From Bacteroidia bacterium (GTDB lineage Bacteria; Bacteroidota; Bacteroidia; Cytophagales; Cyclobacteriaceae), in the NCBI GenBank assembly GCA_030426345.1, contig JAUHYU010000022.1, positions 1 to 56,371 on the forward strand: a stretch of 56,371 nt of DNA. Direction: 5' to 3'. The position numbers were made by a program, and so were the translations under genes. The notes under the pieces were generated by a model that did not search any database, was not told where the DNA came from, and saw only the letters and a program-made list of their open reading frames with translations. Shown here piece by piece: positions 26,771 through 36,026 of the stretch (positions are counted from its first letter, which is position 1; every line of letters begins with the position of its first letter).

Positions 26771-26810
26771 AAAAAGCCTTTAAAATCCATGGAATTAGAT
26801 GGTTTTTTTT
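26771..26810. terminator. degenerate CCATGG palindrome, likely terminator
   Basis: AAAAAGCC, the core TTTAAAATCCATGGA, then a mismatched right arm ending in GG and eight T. It is 29 bases downstream of the MG2 protein stop, at the end of the receptor operon. The best-conserved arm reads on the plus strand, opposite to the operon; on the minus strand the transcript carries the A8-CC side first and a T5 run after, so it may still stop transcription. Confidence 0.6.
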
Positions 26811-26838
26811 GACCTTTTATGAGATATGTTGATAGAGA

Positions 26839-29190
26839 CTAATTGTTTTTAAGTGCAACTTTCAACCTGCCCTTTATGGAAACTATATTCCCATGTGTGT
26901 CCAACCCATTGATGGTGATCACGTAACTCCCCTCATCGTCAGAAGTATAAAATTCAATATTTTTATTTCTGTCGCCATGTTTCATGCTTAAAGGGTCCCA
27001 AAAAAGTGTGTTCCTAAAGTCGGGTACCGGGGACCTCTTTTCCTTTTCAGACGCATAGCTGGGGAATGAATACCGTCTCTGCAATTGCAAACCGTCATAG
27101 GCCTGTATTATTGCACTATCATGAACGGTAAATCCATCAAGGTTTCCAGAATATGTGGTATAGCTCACAATCCCATGACAAGCGAGTACTCCCTTTCCAA
27201 ACCTAGCATTTACAGTTTCTATCCGCTCGATTTTCAATGGGTCAACAGCCATTATTTCATCTGCATCAAAAACTGGAACGCCATCCATCAGCATGAGTGG
27301 GTTTTCATCAAATACCATATTTCGCTCATTGTCCACTACTTTGAAATGAAAACCATTTTTGTTTTTTCTAACGTAAACCCCGGCCACATATTCCCTCATT
27401 ACTTCTTCCATTACGACAAATCTTGTGTAGTCGTCAAGTTTATAACTGTGTGTGGGCACTTTGTAAAATGCAATGGAATCCACAACAGAATATAGGGGCA
27501 TTTTTGGGACAAATTTTAAATTGGCATTTTGAACTTGGATATTTTGACTTTGAACTTCAATCCATTTCTCCATACTTTCGTCGAGGTCAAATACAGGCAG
27601 GTCGATGTCCAGATACTCTTCGGAGTAAGGGTTGTCTAGCTCGATCGCATAAATAGAATCCTTGGTGTAATCTATCATTGTCACGAGTTCATTGTTTCCA
27701 TAGAGTTTGGGTGTTTCAAAAATGAGTTCCCCTCCAGCCAAAGACTTAGTCGCATAAAATTTCAAGTACTTTCCCGGAACAGAAATATATGCTCCAACGG
27801 AATATGCGGGCTTTTTGGTCTGTTTATTATATAATTTTCCAGTCACCAACGGACTTCTAAATTCGGCAATGTATCTATTGTTTGCCTTAAAATCTGATGG
27901 TACGGCATAAGCTATCAACAGATCATTAAGCAATGTTTCAGTTTTTTCTACAGTAGTTTCAAGATAGGATTCAATGTTGTAAACCATGGACAATTCATTT
28001 TGCAATGATATAAAGTGCTTAAAATCCATGGATCGGTTATGTATTTGTTCATTTTGATTTGAAACCGAAATGGAAAAATCGGAGCTATCAAGATCGATGT
28101 CCTTAAGCAATACTGCCATATCTAAGGATACCTTTTCCCTGGTCGAAAAAGATTTTGAATTCATCTGCAAGGTTGGAGTCTCAGCTTTTTCCTGTCGAAA
28201 AATCGCCCTTGAAAGCATCAAATTTCCATGGCTGTACACATCCACCCTTGCTATACCATTTTTAAAATTGGAAAGATCTATGGCAACTGGATTGGCTCCA
28301 GTCTTCAGGCCAACAATCTTTTGGTCCAGAATCATCCCATTTCGATGAACGATTAGGCTCGCTTGGCTGTTGAGAATCGGCGAATCAGGATCGTTACATA
28401 TAATATTCAACATAGACCCAGAAACATCAACATGCATAGCTGTACCTGTTTTGGCGATCTTCAAAAATAGATGAGATGTTATTTCGCCATTTTCATGCTC
28501 CACCTCCACATGATAATTGGCCTTGGCATCAGGAGTGAAGGTGAAGCTCCCTAAGCCTTCATGCAGTGGCGCAAAATCTTTGACCGTAACCGAATCATTG
28601 GCGATCAATTTTGCCTTGAAATCCATGGGGGTTCCATTGGCATTTTTTCCAAGAAAAACCACTTTAGATGAAACATTATGTATCAATTTTGCCCCTTCCG
28701 GAAAAAATTGTATCGATGTGTTTTCGGCATCGGGCTTCGCGCCCAATCCTGGTCTTTTGTATGGGTTTATGATCGTGAGCATGGAATGATAAAAGCTTTC
28801 CGGACCATAATTTCTCATCCATCTCGTATATCCTCTTATGATAAAATGCCCTGAAGGCACCGAAGACGGAATGTACAGTTCACCATGCCCACTACCACCT
28901 ATCATCTCTATCCTAGCCTGAACGTATGGGATGTTTTCATTGTCCAATATTTCCACATAAGCCACCTTGCTCAACTGGGATGGGGTCGAAGTCTTTTGTT
29001 CTAAGCAATAAACCTTGAACTTAATAAATTCACCAGATACATATTGATCTTTATCTGCATGGATAAATACAACTTCCTGATAGTTGTTTTGATAAAAAGC
29101 CCTTATACTGTCCGCAGTAAAGTCTTTTGCATTGATGGTATTGGTAACCACAATGAATAAGTATGACAATAAAAAGTTTCTTAGCTGCAT
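26839..29190 (-). CDS. exported MG2/plug-domain protein of a TonB receptor operon
   Basis: A 783-residue protein with a signal peptide (cleaved near NAKD, residue 22). The N-terminal third has macroglobulin MG2-type strands (VVFIHADKDQYVSGEFIKFKVY near 40, IPSSVPSGHFIIRGYTRWM near 110). The C-terminal part has a segment like the plug of TonB receptors (LMLMDGVPVFDADEIMAVDPLKIERIETV, about 615-645), although no barrel follows. This combination is known from Bacteroidota proteins that accompany TonB receptors with a DUF4249 partner. It is the last of four genes; 14 bases separate it from the DUF4249 gene. It probably works at the outer membrane in handling a peptide or metal-chelate ligand, which is speculative. 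Confidence 0.75.
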   Translation of the reverse strand: MQLRNFLLSYLFIVVTNTINAKDFTADSIRAFYQNNYQEVVFIHADKDQYVSGEFIKFKVYCLEQKTSTPSQLSKVAYVEILDNENIPYVQARIEMIGGSGHGELYIPSSVPSGHFIIRGYTRWMRNYGPESFYHSMLTIINPYKRPGLGAKPDAENTSIQFFPEGAKLIHNVSSKVVFLGKNANGTPMDFKAKLIANDSVTVKDFAPLHEGLGSFTFTPDAKANYHVEVEHENGEITSHLFLKIAKTGTAMHVDVSGSMLNIICNDPDSPILNSQASLIVHRNGMILDQKIVGLKTGANPVAIDLSNFKNGIARVDVYSHGNLMLSRAIFRQEKAETPTLQMNSKSFSTREKVSLDMAVLLKDIDLDSSDFSISVSNQNEQIHNRSMDFKHFISLQNELSMVYNIESYLETTVEKTETLLNDLLIAYAVPSDFKANNRYIAEFRSPLVTGKLYNKQTKKPAYSVGAYISVPGKYLKFYATKSLAGGELIFETPKLYGNNELVTMIDYTKDSIYAIELDNPYSEEYLDIDLPVFDLDESMEKWIEVQSQNIQVQNANLKFVPKMPLYSVVDSIAFYKVPTHSYKLDDYTRFVVMEEVMREYVAGVYVRKNKNGFHFKVVDNERNMVFDENPLMLMDGVPVFDADEIMAVDPLKIERIETVNARFGKGVLACHGIVSYTTYSGNLDGFTVHDSAIIQAYDGLQLQRRYSFPSYASEKEKRSPVPDFRNTLFWDPLSMKHGDRNKNIEFYTSDDEGSYVITINGLDTHGNIVSIKGRLKVALKNN

Positions 29191-29204
29191 TTTATCTATC
29201 TAAT

Positions 29205-30341
29205 TTACCAGAAATCCGGCCTTGTATTCGTTCCATATATTGTGCAGTCAATGCAATAATTTGTAGAAAAATGATAAACAAAAGAACCCGGTGCTACCTC
29301 TTCCTCATCTATCATTTCCCAACCCCATTCATCCATTTCGGGGATCAAATATTTAGAAACAATAGAATCTTCACAATTTGCATAATTATATGGAATCTTA
29401 ATTCCCGGTATGTCGGCCCTATTAACAAAGACCCTTTGCTCACGAACCACCGCGGCATCAAAATAGCCCAAAATGATCTCATTTTCATCATCCACATTAT
29501 AATAGTTTCCCTTCACGATGGAAGGTTGTGGGTCAAATAATGTACCTAGGTTTTCGGTGGCCTTTTGCAATTCCTTCCAATAATTATATGACTCTTCGCT
29601 CAGGGAATACTGCTTTACATTAAAGCTATATCTCTGCGATAATCGGTCTGTTTCTGATGATACATAATTTATTGGATATTCGTTGATGATATCTTTAGAC
29701 AGGTTTTTTGAGGTAGCAATCTCAATAGATGTGGATCTTCCCGACTTCCAACAAGTAAAAATATCCTCTTCCCTATCTTTTATTTCCCCATCTTCATATT
29801 TCAGATTCGCACGAAATGCAACCCTGAAAATCCATGTCTCTTCCCATTCCCATCTGTAAAACCAAGTATTGTTGTTTGGATCTTCAGTATCAATATAAAA
29901 CTGAACACCCTTTAAACCCGCAGATGGAATTTCTTCAAATTTGAAGTATGCATCTTTGATCGGTGGAGTATCTCGCATCTTTACCATTTTAGATTCATAG
30001 GTTTTGCTATTTCTCGTTTGGATTTTTAGTTGGTAATCCATGCCAACTACAGGATATATTGGACCATTAGATTCATAAGTACCAGAAGATGTCTCAAACA
30101 GATCGAACTGATCACCTAAAAGACTCACCAAGCTTACATCAGCCCCCCATTCAGGAATTACGGCGTTAGTATCAATTGGTGTTGATCTCGCAAGCATAAC
30201 TATAAAATTTTCGTCGTCATTAGACAAAAAGGCCTCAACTACCAACAGATTTTCATGCCCTTTCGAAGACGGATCAAACTCCTCCACACATCCGAAATGT
30301 AGCACCATCAACAAAAAAAGAAATATATAAATCCAGTTCAT
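29205..30341 (-). CDS. DUF4249 outer membrane lipoprotein
   Basis: A 378-residue lipoprotein with a signal ending HFGC (lipid Cys at residue 18). The opening of the mature part (LVVEAFLSNDDENFIVMLARSTPID) and the following beta-rich sandwich match DUF4249, a Bacteroidota family always found next to TonB receptors. It starts directly after the receptor stop (30342), so the two are translationally coupled. It may be a surface ligand-binding or lid-like partner, analogous to SusD, which is inference. The C-terminus is Cys-containing (NYCIDCTIYGTNTRPDFW). Confidence 0.85.
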   Translation of the reverse strand: MNWIYIFLFLLMVLHFGCVEEFDPSSKGHENLLVVEAFLSNDDENFIVMLARSTPIDTNAVIPEWGADVSLVSLLGDQFDLFETSSGTYESNGPIYPVVGMDYQLKIQTRNSKTYESKMVKMRDTPPIKDAYFKFEEIPSAGLKGVQFYIDTEDPNNNTWFYRWEWEETWIFRVAFRANLKYEDGEIKDREEDIFTCWKSGRSTSIEIATSKNLSKDIINEYPINYVSSETDRLSQRYSFNVKQYSLSEESYNYWKELQKATENLGTLFDPQPSIVKGNYYNVDDENEIILGYFDAAVVREQRVFVNRADIPGIKIPYNYANCEDSIVSKYLIPEMDEWGWEMIDEEEVAPGSFVYHFSTNYCIDCTIYGTNTRPDFW

Positions 30342-33116
30342 TTAAAATCTAAAATTATACGTAATGGTGGGGATAGCATTGGCAAAAATCGAAAGCTGGT
30401 ATCCCTTTACTTTCCCCTCTGAAGAAACAAAATAGATGGAATATGCATTGTCCCTTCCGGTTAGGTTATAGACCGCCACGGTCCATGAACTATGATTGAA
30501 TTTTGTCACCTTATGGTTTCCCTCGATGTTCATGGACAGATCAAACCTGAAATAATTCGGTATCCTGAATTGATTCCTTTCTGAATAGTGCAACCTTTCA
30601 ATGCCATTATAATAATATTTGGCGATAGGATATGTGATCGGCCTACCCGTGCTGTACGCCAGATTGCTAGAAATACTGAACCTTCTAGAAAATTTCCAAT
30701 TGGCCAATACGTTCAAAGAATGTGGCTTGTCATAGCTCGCCGGATAATATTCGCCATTGTTGATCTGCTCAGAAGAATACTCACCATCTGACCTAATCAT
30801 TGCTCTGGAATAGGTATAACTAACCCACCCATTCAATTTACCGGTCTTCTTTTTCAATAAAACTTCAACACCATGAGACTTCCCTTCTCCATTGATAATA
30901 TCTGTTTCCAAATCCTCATTCAAAATCAGCTTAGCACCACTCTTAAAATCGATCATATCCTGAATGGTTTTGTAGTAAACCTCTACAGATCCTTCAATGG
31001 TATTGTTTTTAAAATTCCTATAATACCCCAGTGAAATCTGATCACCGACTTGCGGCAGAATATTGGGATCGCTCAATTTCCAGATATCTGTAGGCGAAAT
31101 CGAAGTGGTATTGGAAAGCATATTGATATATTGCCTCATTTTATTATAGCTAAATTTTAGAGAGCTTTGGACACCGAAGGCATATTTCGCAGACAATCTT
31201 AGTTCTGGCCCTTGGTATGTTTTAATCATTTCATTTTTACCGTATTCATGTTCTCCTATTTTAGTGCCTTCTTCTATTGGCCCGTTTGGTGCATATTCAT
31301 TCACGGTTTTTGGCCCCAGATATTGATACAATGAATATCTAAACCCTCCATATAGGGATACATTGGATGATAGATCAAAGTTTTCTCCTATATAAACGGC
31401 ACTTTCAACACCTTGCTCATTTTCTAAAATCACCTCATTAATCAATGACTCTGACCCTTTCGGCACCAGTGATCCCGGTTGGAGGGCATATAACATTGTG
31501 CTGACGCCAAAATCAACTTTATGCTTTGAGCTTGGAAAAAAGCTGAAATCAGCCTTCCCGGAATAATTCTTTATTGAGTAATCCATGCCAAATGCATTCA
31601 CAACATTTTTTTCACTGAAAATCCCATAACTATATCCGCTGTATATCCCTGAAAGTATGCCGTAGAGTTTGTTGTTGAACATATGTTTCCACTGCAGTGA
31701 TGCGTTTTCATTGGCATAAGAATAAGATGTATCGGAATTCAATTTGAATTGATCTTTGCTCATATAACCCGAAGCATAGAGGCTGTTATTTTCATTTACA
31801 TCGTAGGATAATTTTGCATAAAAATCATAAAATGATGCATTGCTGTTTTTTATGGCGGGGTTTGGCAATTGCTTCAAAATCCAATTGGAATAAGTGGATC
31901 GCCCCCCTACAATATAGGATAGTTTGTCTTTTATGATAGGCCCTTCAAAGGTAAGCCTCGTAGTCACGGGGCTTATACCTCCGCTTCCAACAAATTTTCG
32001 GTTGTTCCCTTCCTTGGTCTGGACTTCAAAAACGGATGATATCCTGCCTCCATATTGGGCAGGGATACCTCCTTTGTGCAACTCCACACTTTTGATCACG
32101 TCAGGATTGAATGAGCTGAAAAAACCAAATAAGTGCGTTGGGTTAAATACCGTCGCATCATTTATGAGCATCAGATTTTGATCTGCTGTCCCGCCCCTCA
32201 CATTGATACCATTGGCCCCTTCCCCCACAGTTTGCACCCCCGGCAGTGTGAGTGCTATCTTCAACACATCCACTTCGCCTAAAATTGGCGGCACCTTTTT
32301 CATGGACTGGGCATCAAGTTTATCGAGACCCATTTGCATTCCGGCTACGTTTACATCCTTTTCAGCTTCTATCACCACTTCCTTCAGTGGGATCACATCT
32401 TCCAAAAGTTCAATATCCATAGTCCCTTTTCCATATAATATGATCTGCCTTTTGCTATCCTTAAACCCGATACACCGCAAGAAAAGATCGTGTTTTCCTG
32501 TCGGTATGGTCAGGGAATAAAATCCATATTGATCTGTGGCGACCCCAATCCTTGGATTGTCGATGTAAACAAGAGCACCAAAAAGAGGCTCACCGGTTGT
32601 GACATCCCTTACATATCCTGCCACGTTGCTGTACTCCCCGTCTTTGATCTTAGACTTAGCACCTATTTCTGTAATGGTATTTTCCATGGATTTTTGAAGG
32701 TTTTTCTTCTTTTCCTCCTCTTCTAAATAATCAACTACTTCCAGTTCTGCCTCGCTGTTGGCCAGTCCTGTTCTGTCAAAATAGTTGATTGGTAACTTGT
32801 CCTTCACTTGATACCCCTGGGTAAGGATCACTTGATTGCGGTCATTGATAAAAAAATAAACTTGAGTATCTGCAAAAATGCGCTTCAAACCATGGCTAAG
32901 AGGTTCACGGTTGAAAATAGCAGAGACATAAAAGCTGTCCACTATTTGAGGGTGGTACATAAACTGAACGGGCACTTGCCGCTCAATGTCCTTAACAAAC
33001 AATTCAAATGGGGTATCCTCATATTTGCCATCCACCACAAACCGTTCTTCCTGACAAAACACATTGTCAGCAAATAGCATCGTAAAAAACATTAACAGCA
33101 GTAGTGTTTTTGTCAT
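30342..33116 (-). CDS. STN-type TonB-dependent outer membrane receptor
   Basis: A 924-residue TonB-dependent receptor. After a signal peptide (ending VFCQ, residue 22), an STN domain (about 30-105, PFELFVKDIERQVPVQFMYH) suggests signalling to a FecR-type regulator. A carboxypeptidase-regulatory-like domain follows at about 165-250 (VAGYVRDVTTGEPLFGALVYID), then the plug at about 255-375 (GINVRGGTADQNLMLINDATVFNP) and the 22-strand barrel to the end (TITYNFRF). It is co-transcribed with a DUF4249 gene downstream and an unknown gene upstream (10 bases away). A CCATGG-like match lies in its linker at 32681-32704. The ligand is not known. Confidence 0.93.
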   Translation of the reverse strand: MTKTLLLLMFFTMLFADNVFCQEERFVVDGKYEDTPFELFVKDIERQVPVQFMYHPQIVDSFYVSAIFNREPLSHGLKRIFADTQVYFFINDRNQVILTQGYQVKDKLPINYFDRTGLANSEAELEVVDYLEEEEKKKNLQKSMENTITEIGAKSKIKDGEYSNVAGYVRDVTTGEPLFGALVYIDNPRIGVATDQYGFYSLTIPTGKHDLFLRCIGFKDSKRQIILYGKGTMDIELLEDVIPLKEVVIEAEKDVNVAGMQMGLDKLDAQSMKKVPPILGEVDVLKIALTLPGVQTVGEGANGINVRGGTADQNLMLINDATVFNPTHLFGFFSSFNPDVIKSVELHKGGIPAQYGGRISSVFEVQTKEGNNRKFVGSGGISPVTTRLTFEGPIIKDKLSYIVGGRSTYSNWILKQLPNPAIKNSNASFYDFYAKLSYDVNENNSLYASGYMSKDQFKLNSDTSYSYANENASLQWKHMFNNKLYGILSGIYSGYSYGIFSEKNVVNAFGMDYSIKNYSGKADFSFFPSSKHKVDFGVSTMLYALQPGSLVPKGSESLINEVILENEQGVESAVYIGENFDLSSNVSLYGGFRYSLYQYLGPKTVNEYAPNGPIEEGTKIGEHEYGKNEMIKTYQGPELRLSAKYAFGVQSSLKFSYNKMRQYINMLSNTTSISPTDIWKLSDPNILPQVGDQISLGYYRNFKNNTIEGSVEVYYKTIQDMIDFKSGAKLILNEDLETDIINGEGKSHGVEVLLKKKTGKLNGWVSYTYSRAMIRSDGEYSSEQINNGEYYPASYDKPHSLNVLANWKFSRRFSISSNLAYSTGRPITYPIAKYYYNGIERLHYSERNQFRIPNYFRFDLSMNIEGNHKVTKFNHSSWTVAVYNLTGRDNAYSIYFVSSEGKVKGYQLSIFANAIPTITYNFRF

Positions 33117-33125
33117 AGCAAATAT

Positions 33126-33908
33126 CTAAGCGGCAATAGAATTATATTGCCTTACCATTTCTATAAATGATTGTTCTTTTTCTTTGAGAAGGAATAGATG
33201 GTTGGCCTTGATATATTTTCTAAGTTCTTTCTTTTTGTCAGAGAGAACTTTCAAAGCTGCCCGTTTATTCCGCACCGTATAATAGGAGCCATTTCTTTTG
33301 ATAATGTATGTGTCCTTCACCCTATATTCTTTTAGATAGGAATTCACGCTATTGGCAGCAACGATCTCTTTGTTTCTTTTTGCCAGCAATTGTGCATGGG
33401 ATCCATTGACCAATTCATCATAAAACCCTCCCTTTATATTTGATATGGAGTCTTTTTTGATTTGGATAAACCGATGGCCAAAGAGGCGAAATCCGTTGAC
33501 GTCAGGTTTATACAATTGCAGGGATGTTATTGTACCAGAAAGGCTAAAATGCTCCACAAACAATTGATCACTGAAAGTGTTGTATTTTAAATAAATGTTA
33601 TCATAAACCTGACCTCCAAATTCCACTGTCCCTTCTTCCCAATAATCCTCATTATAAAATTGGTCGCCTCTCACCCCAGTATGCCTGCTGTAGTATTCCT
33701 TTCCGGTAAAAAGCATCGAGTTTCTCCCGATGGCTTGGTCGTATTGTTTTACCACTCGGACAAATGCCGAATCTGTTATTCTATTTTGAGATAAGAAATT
33801 TTCCTGGGCGATAAGGTCGGAAGAAAAAAAGGATGAACCCAGCAAGAACAAAAATGTAGAAATATGCCAAAATTTCCACTTAAGCCAGTGTAAATTCGGA
33901 CGTCTCAT
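33126..33908 (-). CDS. exported protein of unknown function, first gene of the receptor operon
   Basis: A 260-residue protein from the second ATG at 33908; the frame also has an ATG at 33935. The N-terminus is basic and then hydrophobic (WHISTFLFLLGSSFFSSDLIAQ), a plausible signal peptide. The mature part is rich in beta-strands and basic helices (YFVEHFSL-like strand, then KRAALKVLSDKKKELRKYIK near the C-terminus). I do not recognise a family. It is 10 bases upstream of the STN-type receptor gene and appears to lead that operon. It may have a role in receptor assembly or ligand capture, but nothing in the sequence proves it. Confidence 0.6.
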   Translation of the reverse strand: MRRPNLHWLKWKFWHISTFLFLLGSSFFSSDLIAQENFLSQNRITDSAFVRVVKQYDQAIGRNSMLFTGKEYYSRHTGVRGDQFYNEDYWEEGTVEFGGQVYDNIYLKYNTFSDQLFVEHFSLSGTITSLQLYKPDVNGFRLFGHRFIQIKKDSISNIKGGFYDELVNGSHAQLLAKRNKEIVAANSVNSYLKEYRVKDTYIIKRNGSYYTVRNKRAALKVLSDKKKELRKYIKANHLFLLKEKEQSFIEMVRQYNSIAA

Positions 33909-34007
33909 AAAAAAAATACAGGAATCATTCGACACTTTTATTTATTGAAATAAGAATAATAAAAGTAAAGCATTTTGATAAATATGCAAGCGATATAATA
34001 GCATCCG

Positions 34008-34029
34008 TTCATGGATTTTGATGCGTTTT
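34008..34029 (-). repeat. CCATGG half-element
   Basis: On the minus strand: AAAACGCATC followed by AAAATCCATGAA. It is nearly identical to the copy at 35725-35747 and lies 3' of the oxidoreductase gene, in its sense direction. Confidence 0.6.
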
Positions 34030-34136
34030 AGACCATCAGGAGAAAACAAAAATGCGTTGGACAGATCATGGTCCTCTTTATGGATTCTATTATTCAAGCG
34101 CAAACCTTTAATCACCCTGATTCTATTTCCAAAAAA

Positions 34137-34172
34137 AAAAGCCTTTAAAATCCATGGATATTAAAGGCTTTT
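34137..34172. terminator. 36-bp near-perfect CCATGG palindrome, likely terminator
   Basis: AAAAGCCTTTAAAATCC and its near-complement surround ATGG; only one base pair is mismatched over 36 bases, and a run of ten A precedes it on the plus strand (T-run on the minus strand). It begins 46 bases downstream of the oxidoreductase stop, so it should stop its minus-strand transcript. It is the second full palindrome of the family. Confidence 0.8.
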
Positions 34173-34217
34173 AAGCTAGACTTAAGGCTCACCTAGTCTA
34201 ACAAATTTTCAAAAAAC

Positions 34218-35606
34218 CTACCTACTCATCTCATACGCCTTAGTAGTGGTGTAGTACTTGGCAATCATGTTTGGCACTTCCCAATCTGGCAGTTTTCCAG
34301 CTTTTAGATATGAAAGATACTTTTCTGTTACTTGTGTGAAATGTGCCTCATGACCCAGTTTATACTTATCAGGGATATTAACTTTTATCAACTTTCCATT
34401 CTGCTCCACCGCTACTCCGGGATAGGTAGATTGCAAATCTTTCACAGCTTTGTTTAGCGCTGTCATGAAATCATCTTTTGAACCGCTTCCGTTTTGCTCC
34501 ACGTACAACGTAGCCTGGTAGTTTTCTTCTGCTCCTTGCTTGATAACCAGATTAGCTTTCGTGCCGCGCATGATAGAATAATGGGTATCCTTCGCTCCTT
34601 CAGGTGCTTCGTAGTTCCATATTACCGAGGATTTGGCATGCACACCTTTCAATGTATAATTAATCTCACCATTGGAGTATACATTCAAAACAGAATCTTG
34701 GATAAGATCCTTTTTTAGATAATCAGGATATCCTTTTAAGTGCGTCACCCTGTTGAACATAGAAGGCGTAAGCTCTGTGGCCCATCGCTTGGCTGTCAGT
34801 ACTTCAATGTCTTTTTTGTAATCAATAATCTGATCTGGAAAACACTCCCATTGGATTAAATCTACGAGGTGGGTATTTACGTCCACAATGCCCTCGCCCT
34901 GTTGATCAATGTCAAAAAACCAAGCCGGTCTTTTGATTGGATTTCCAGATACATATTTGAAAAAGTGATGCACAGATTCTTTCGTTACAGCAGGGTTTTC
35001 CAAAGTACCCTTTTCCAATGTACCGAACAGTTCAGGTGCTTGTGATAAAGTTTTTTGTAAAATGGTGGTCACTTCGTGCCGCTCCGTCATAATATCGTAC
35101 AGCAGCACATTGTTCTTTTTGGCCCGGTCAAAAGCCTCCAACAGCATTCCGAAATTTTCGCTGTTGATCACCATGGGCTTATCTGCCAATACATTAATTC
35201 CTGCTTCGATGGTTTTCTTTATGTACTCCGTTTTCTTAGCATTATTTCCTGACACGACCATGATATTGCCTGGTTTGTCAGCGATCATTTTCTCAAAGAA
35301 ATCAGGACCGGTATAGACCTCTTCTACCCAATGGGTAGGATCATCTTGCCGCGTGTTGAACCCTTTGATGAGGTTTAGGTGACCTTGGACATCAGGACCT
35401 TCAGGCGCATAAACATAAACTGTAGGATCCACATCGGGCAATTGCACTTTTTGAACCAAAGCGGCATGAAAATGTCCGGGATCAAGGGTCATCAATTGAA
35501 AGTCGTATTTTGAAGATGCTTCTTTCACGGTTCCCTTTTTTTCAGGCGAACAAGAAAATACCAATATAATTGCAGCTAGGAATAATATGTTTTTTGATAA
35601 TTTCAT
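34218..35606 (-). CDS. exported Gfo/Idh/MocA-family oxidoreductase, lipoprotein
   Basis: A 462-residue protein with a lipoprotein signal (MKLSKNILFLAAIILVFSC, lipid Cys 19). The N-terminal part is a modified Rossmann domain (PGHFHAALVQKVQLPDVDPTVYVYAPEG, with IMVVSGNNAKKTEYIKKTIEAGINVLADKPM near 115-145 including the family K-P), and the rest matches the C-terminal domain of putative oxidoreductases in Bacteroidota. NAD(P) binding in the family normally occurs in the cytoplasm, so an exported member either carries a bound cofactor or has another role. It stands alone, with two CCATGG elements downstream and a 420-base region upstream shared with asparagine synthetase. The substrate is unknown, probably a sugar. 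Confidence 0.8.
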   Translation of the reverse strand: MKLSKNILFLAAIILVFSCSPEKKGTVKEASSKYDFQLMTLDPGHFHAALVQKVQLPDVDPTVYVYAPEGPDVQGHLNLIKGFNTRQDDPTHWVEEVYTGPDFFEKMIADKPGNIMVVSGNNAKKTEYIKKTIEAGINVLADKPMVINSENFGMLLEAFDRAKKNNVLLYDIMTERHEVTTILQKTLSQAPELFGTLEKGTLENPAVTKESVHHFFKYVSGNPIKRPAWFFDIDQQGEGIVDVNTHLVDLIQWECFPDQIIDYKKDIEVLTAKRWATELTPSMFNRVTHLKGYPDYLKKDLIQDSVLNVYSNGEINYTLKGVHAKSSVIWNYEAPEGAKDTHYSIMRGTKANLVIKQGAEENYQATLYVEQNGSGSKDDFMTALNKAVKDLQSTYPGVAVEQNGKLIKVNIPDKYKLGHEAHFTQVTEKYLSYLKAGKLPDWEVPNMIAKYYTTTKAYEMSR

Positions 35607-36026
35607 TTTACGATTAAAGTGTGGTTATACAAAAAATTAGGCAACGAAATTACGAAAATTTGCCGAAAATCAATTCCAGTTGAAAGCATAAAGGTTGACG
35701 GCCTCTAAATAATAAAATAGGAGCAAAAAGCATCAAAAATCCATGAATTGAAAATGTAGCAATATGAGGCAATTTTTTTAGCTTAAATTATCATATCAGT
35801 GATTTTCAGCTCCATATTTTTTCAATTTCACAAAAGCAGTTATTAATATTAAAATAATTACATTATATATGTCCAAAATTTTTAAATATTTAAATAGATG
35901 TATTAATTTTATGCCCGAATTTCAATCCGACCAAATATTAATTGTGATTTTCGTATTGAGAACCAAGGATATTTGAAAGTGAGATTCAAGGAACAATAAA
36001 TTAGTTTAATATAATATCTAAAAGTA
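35607..36026. other. 420-base divergent intergenic region
   Basis: It holds the control regions of the oxidoreductase gene (minus) and asparagine synthetase (plus). It is very AT-rich, especially 35761-35910. I see one CCATGG element (35725-35747) but no riboswitch or RNA gene. No convincing TTTG / TAnnTTTG promoter pair could be fixed by eye. Confidence 0.5.
35725..35747 (+). repeat. CCATGG half-element in a divergent region
   Basis: A-run, GCATCAAAAATCCATGAA on the plus strand. It is about 118 bases upstream of the oxidoreductase start and 280 bases upstream of the asnB start. It is not at a gene end, unlike most copies. Confidence 0.55.

Larger units (their letters stand above)
26492..26838. 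other. 347-base intergenic region with two CCATGG elements
   Basis: It separates the receptor operon from the sigma factor gene. It contains a degenerate palindromic copy (26771-26810) close to the operon end and an oriented half-element at 26657-26677. No gene or RNA signature is seen in the rest, which is strongly AT-rich. Confidence 0.5.
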
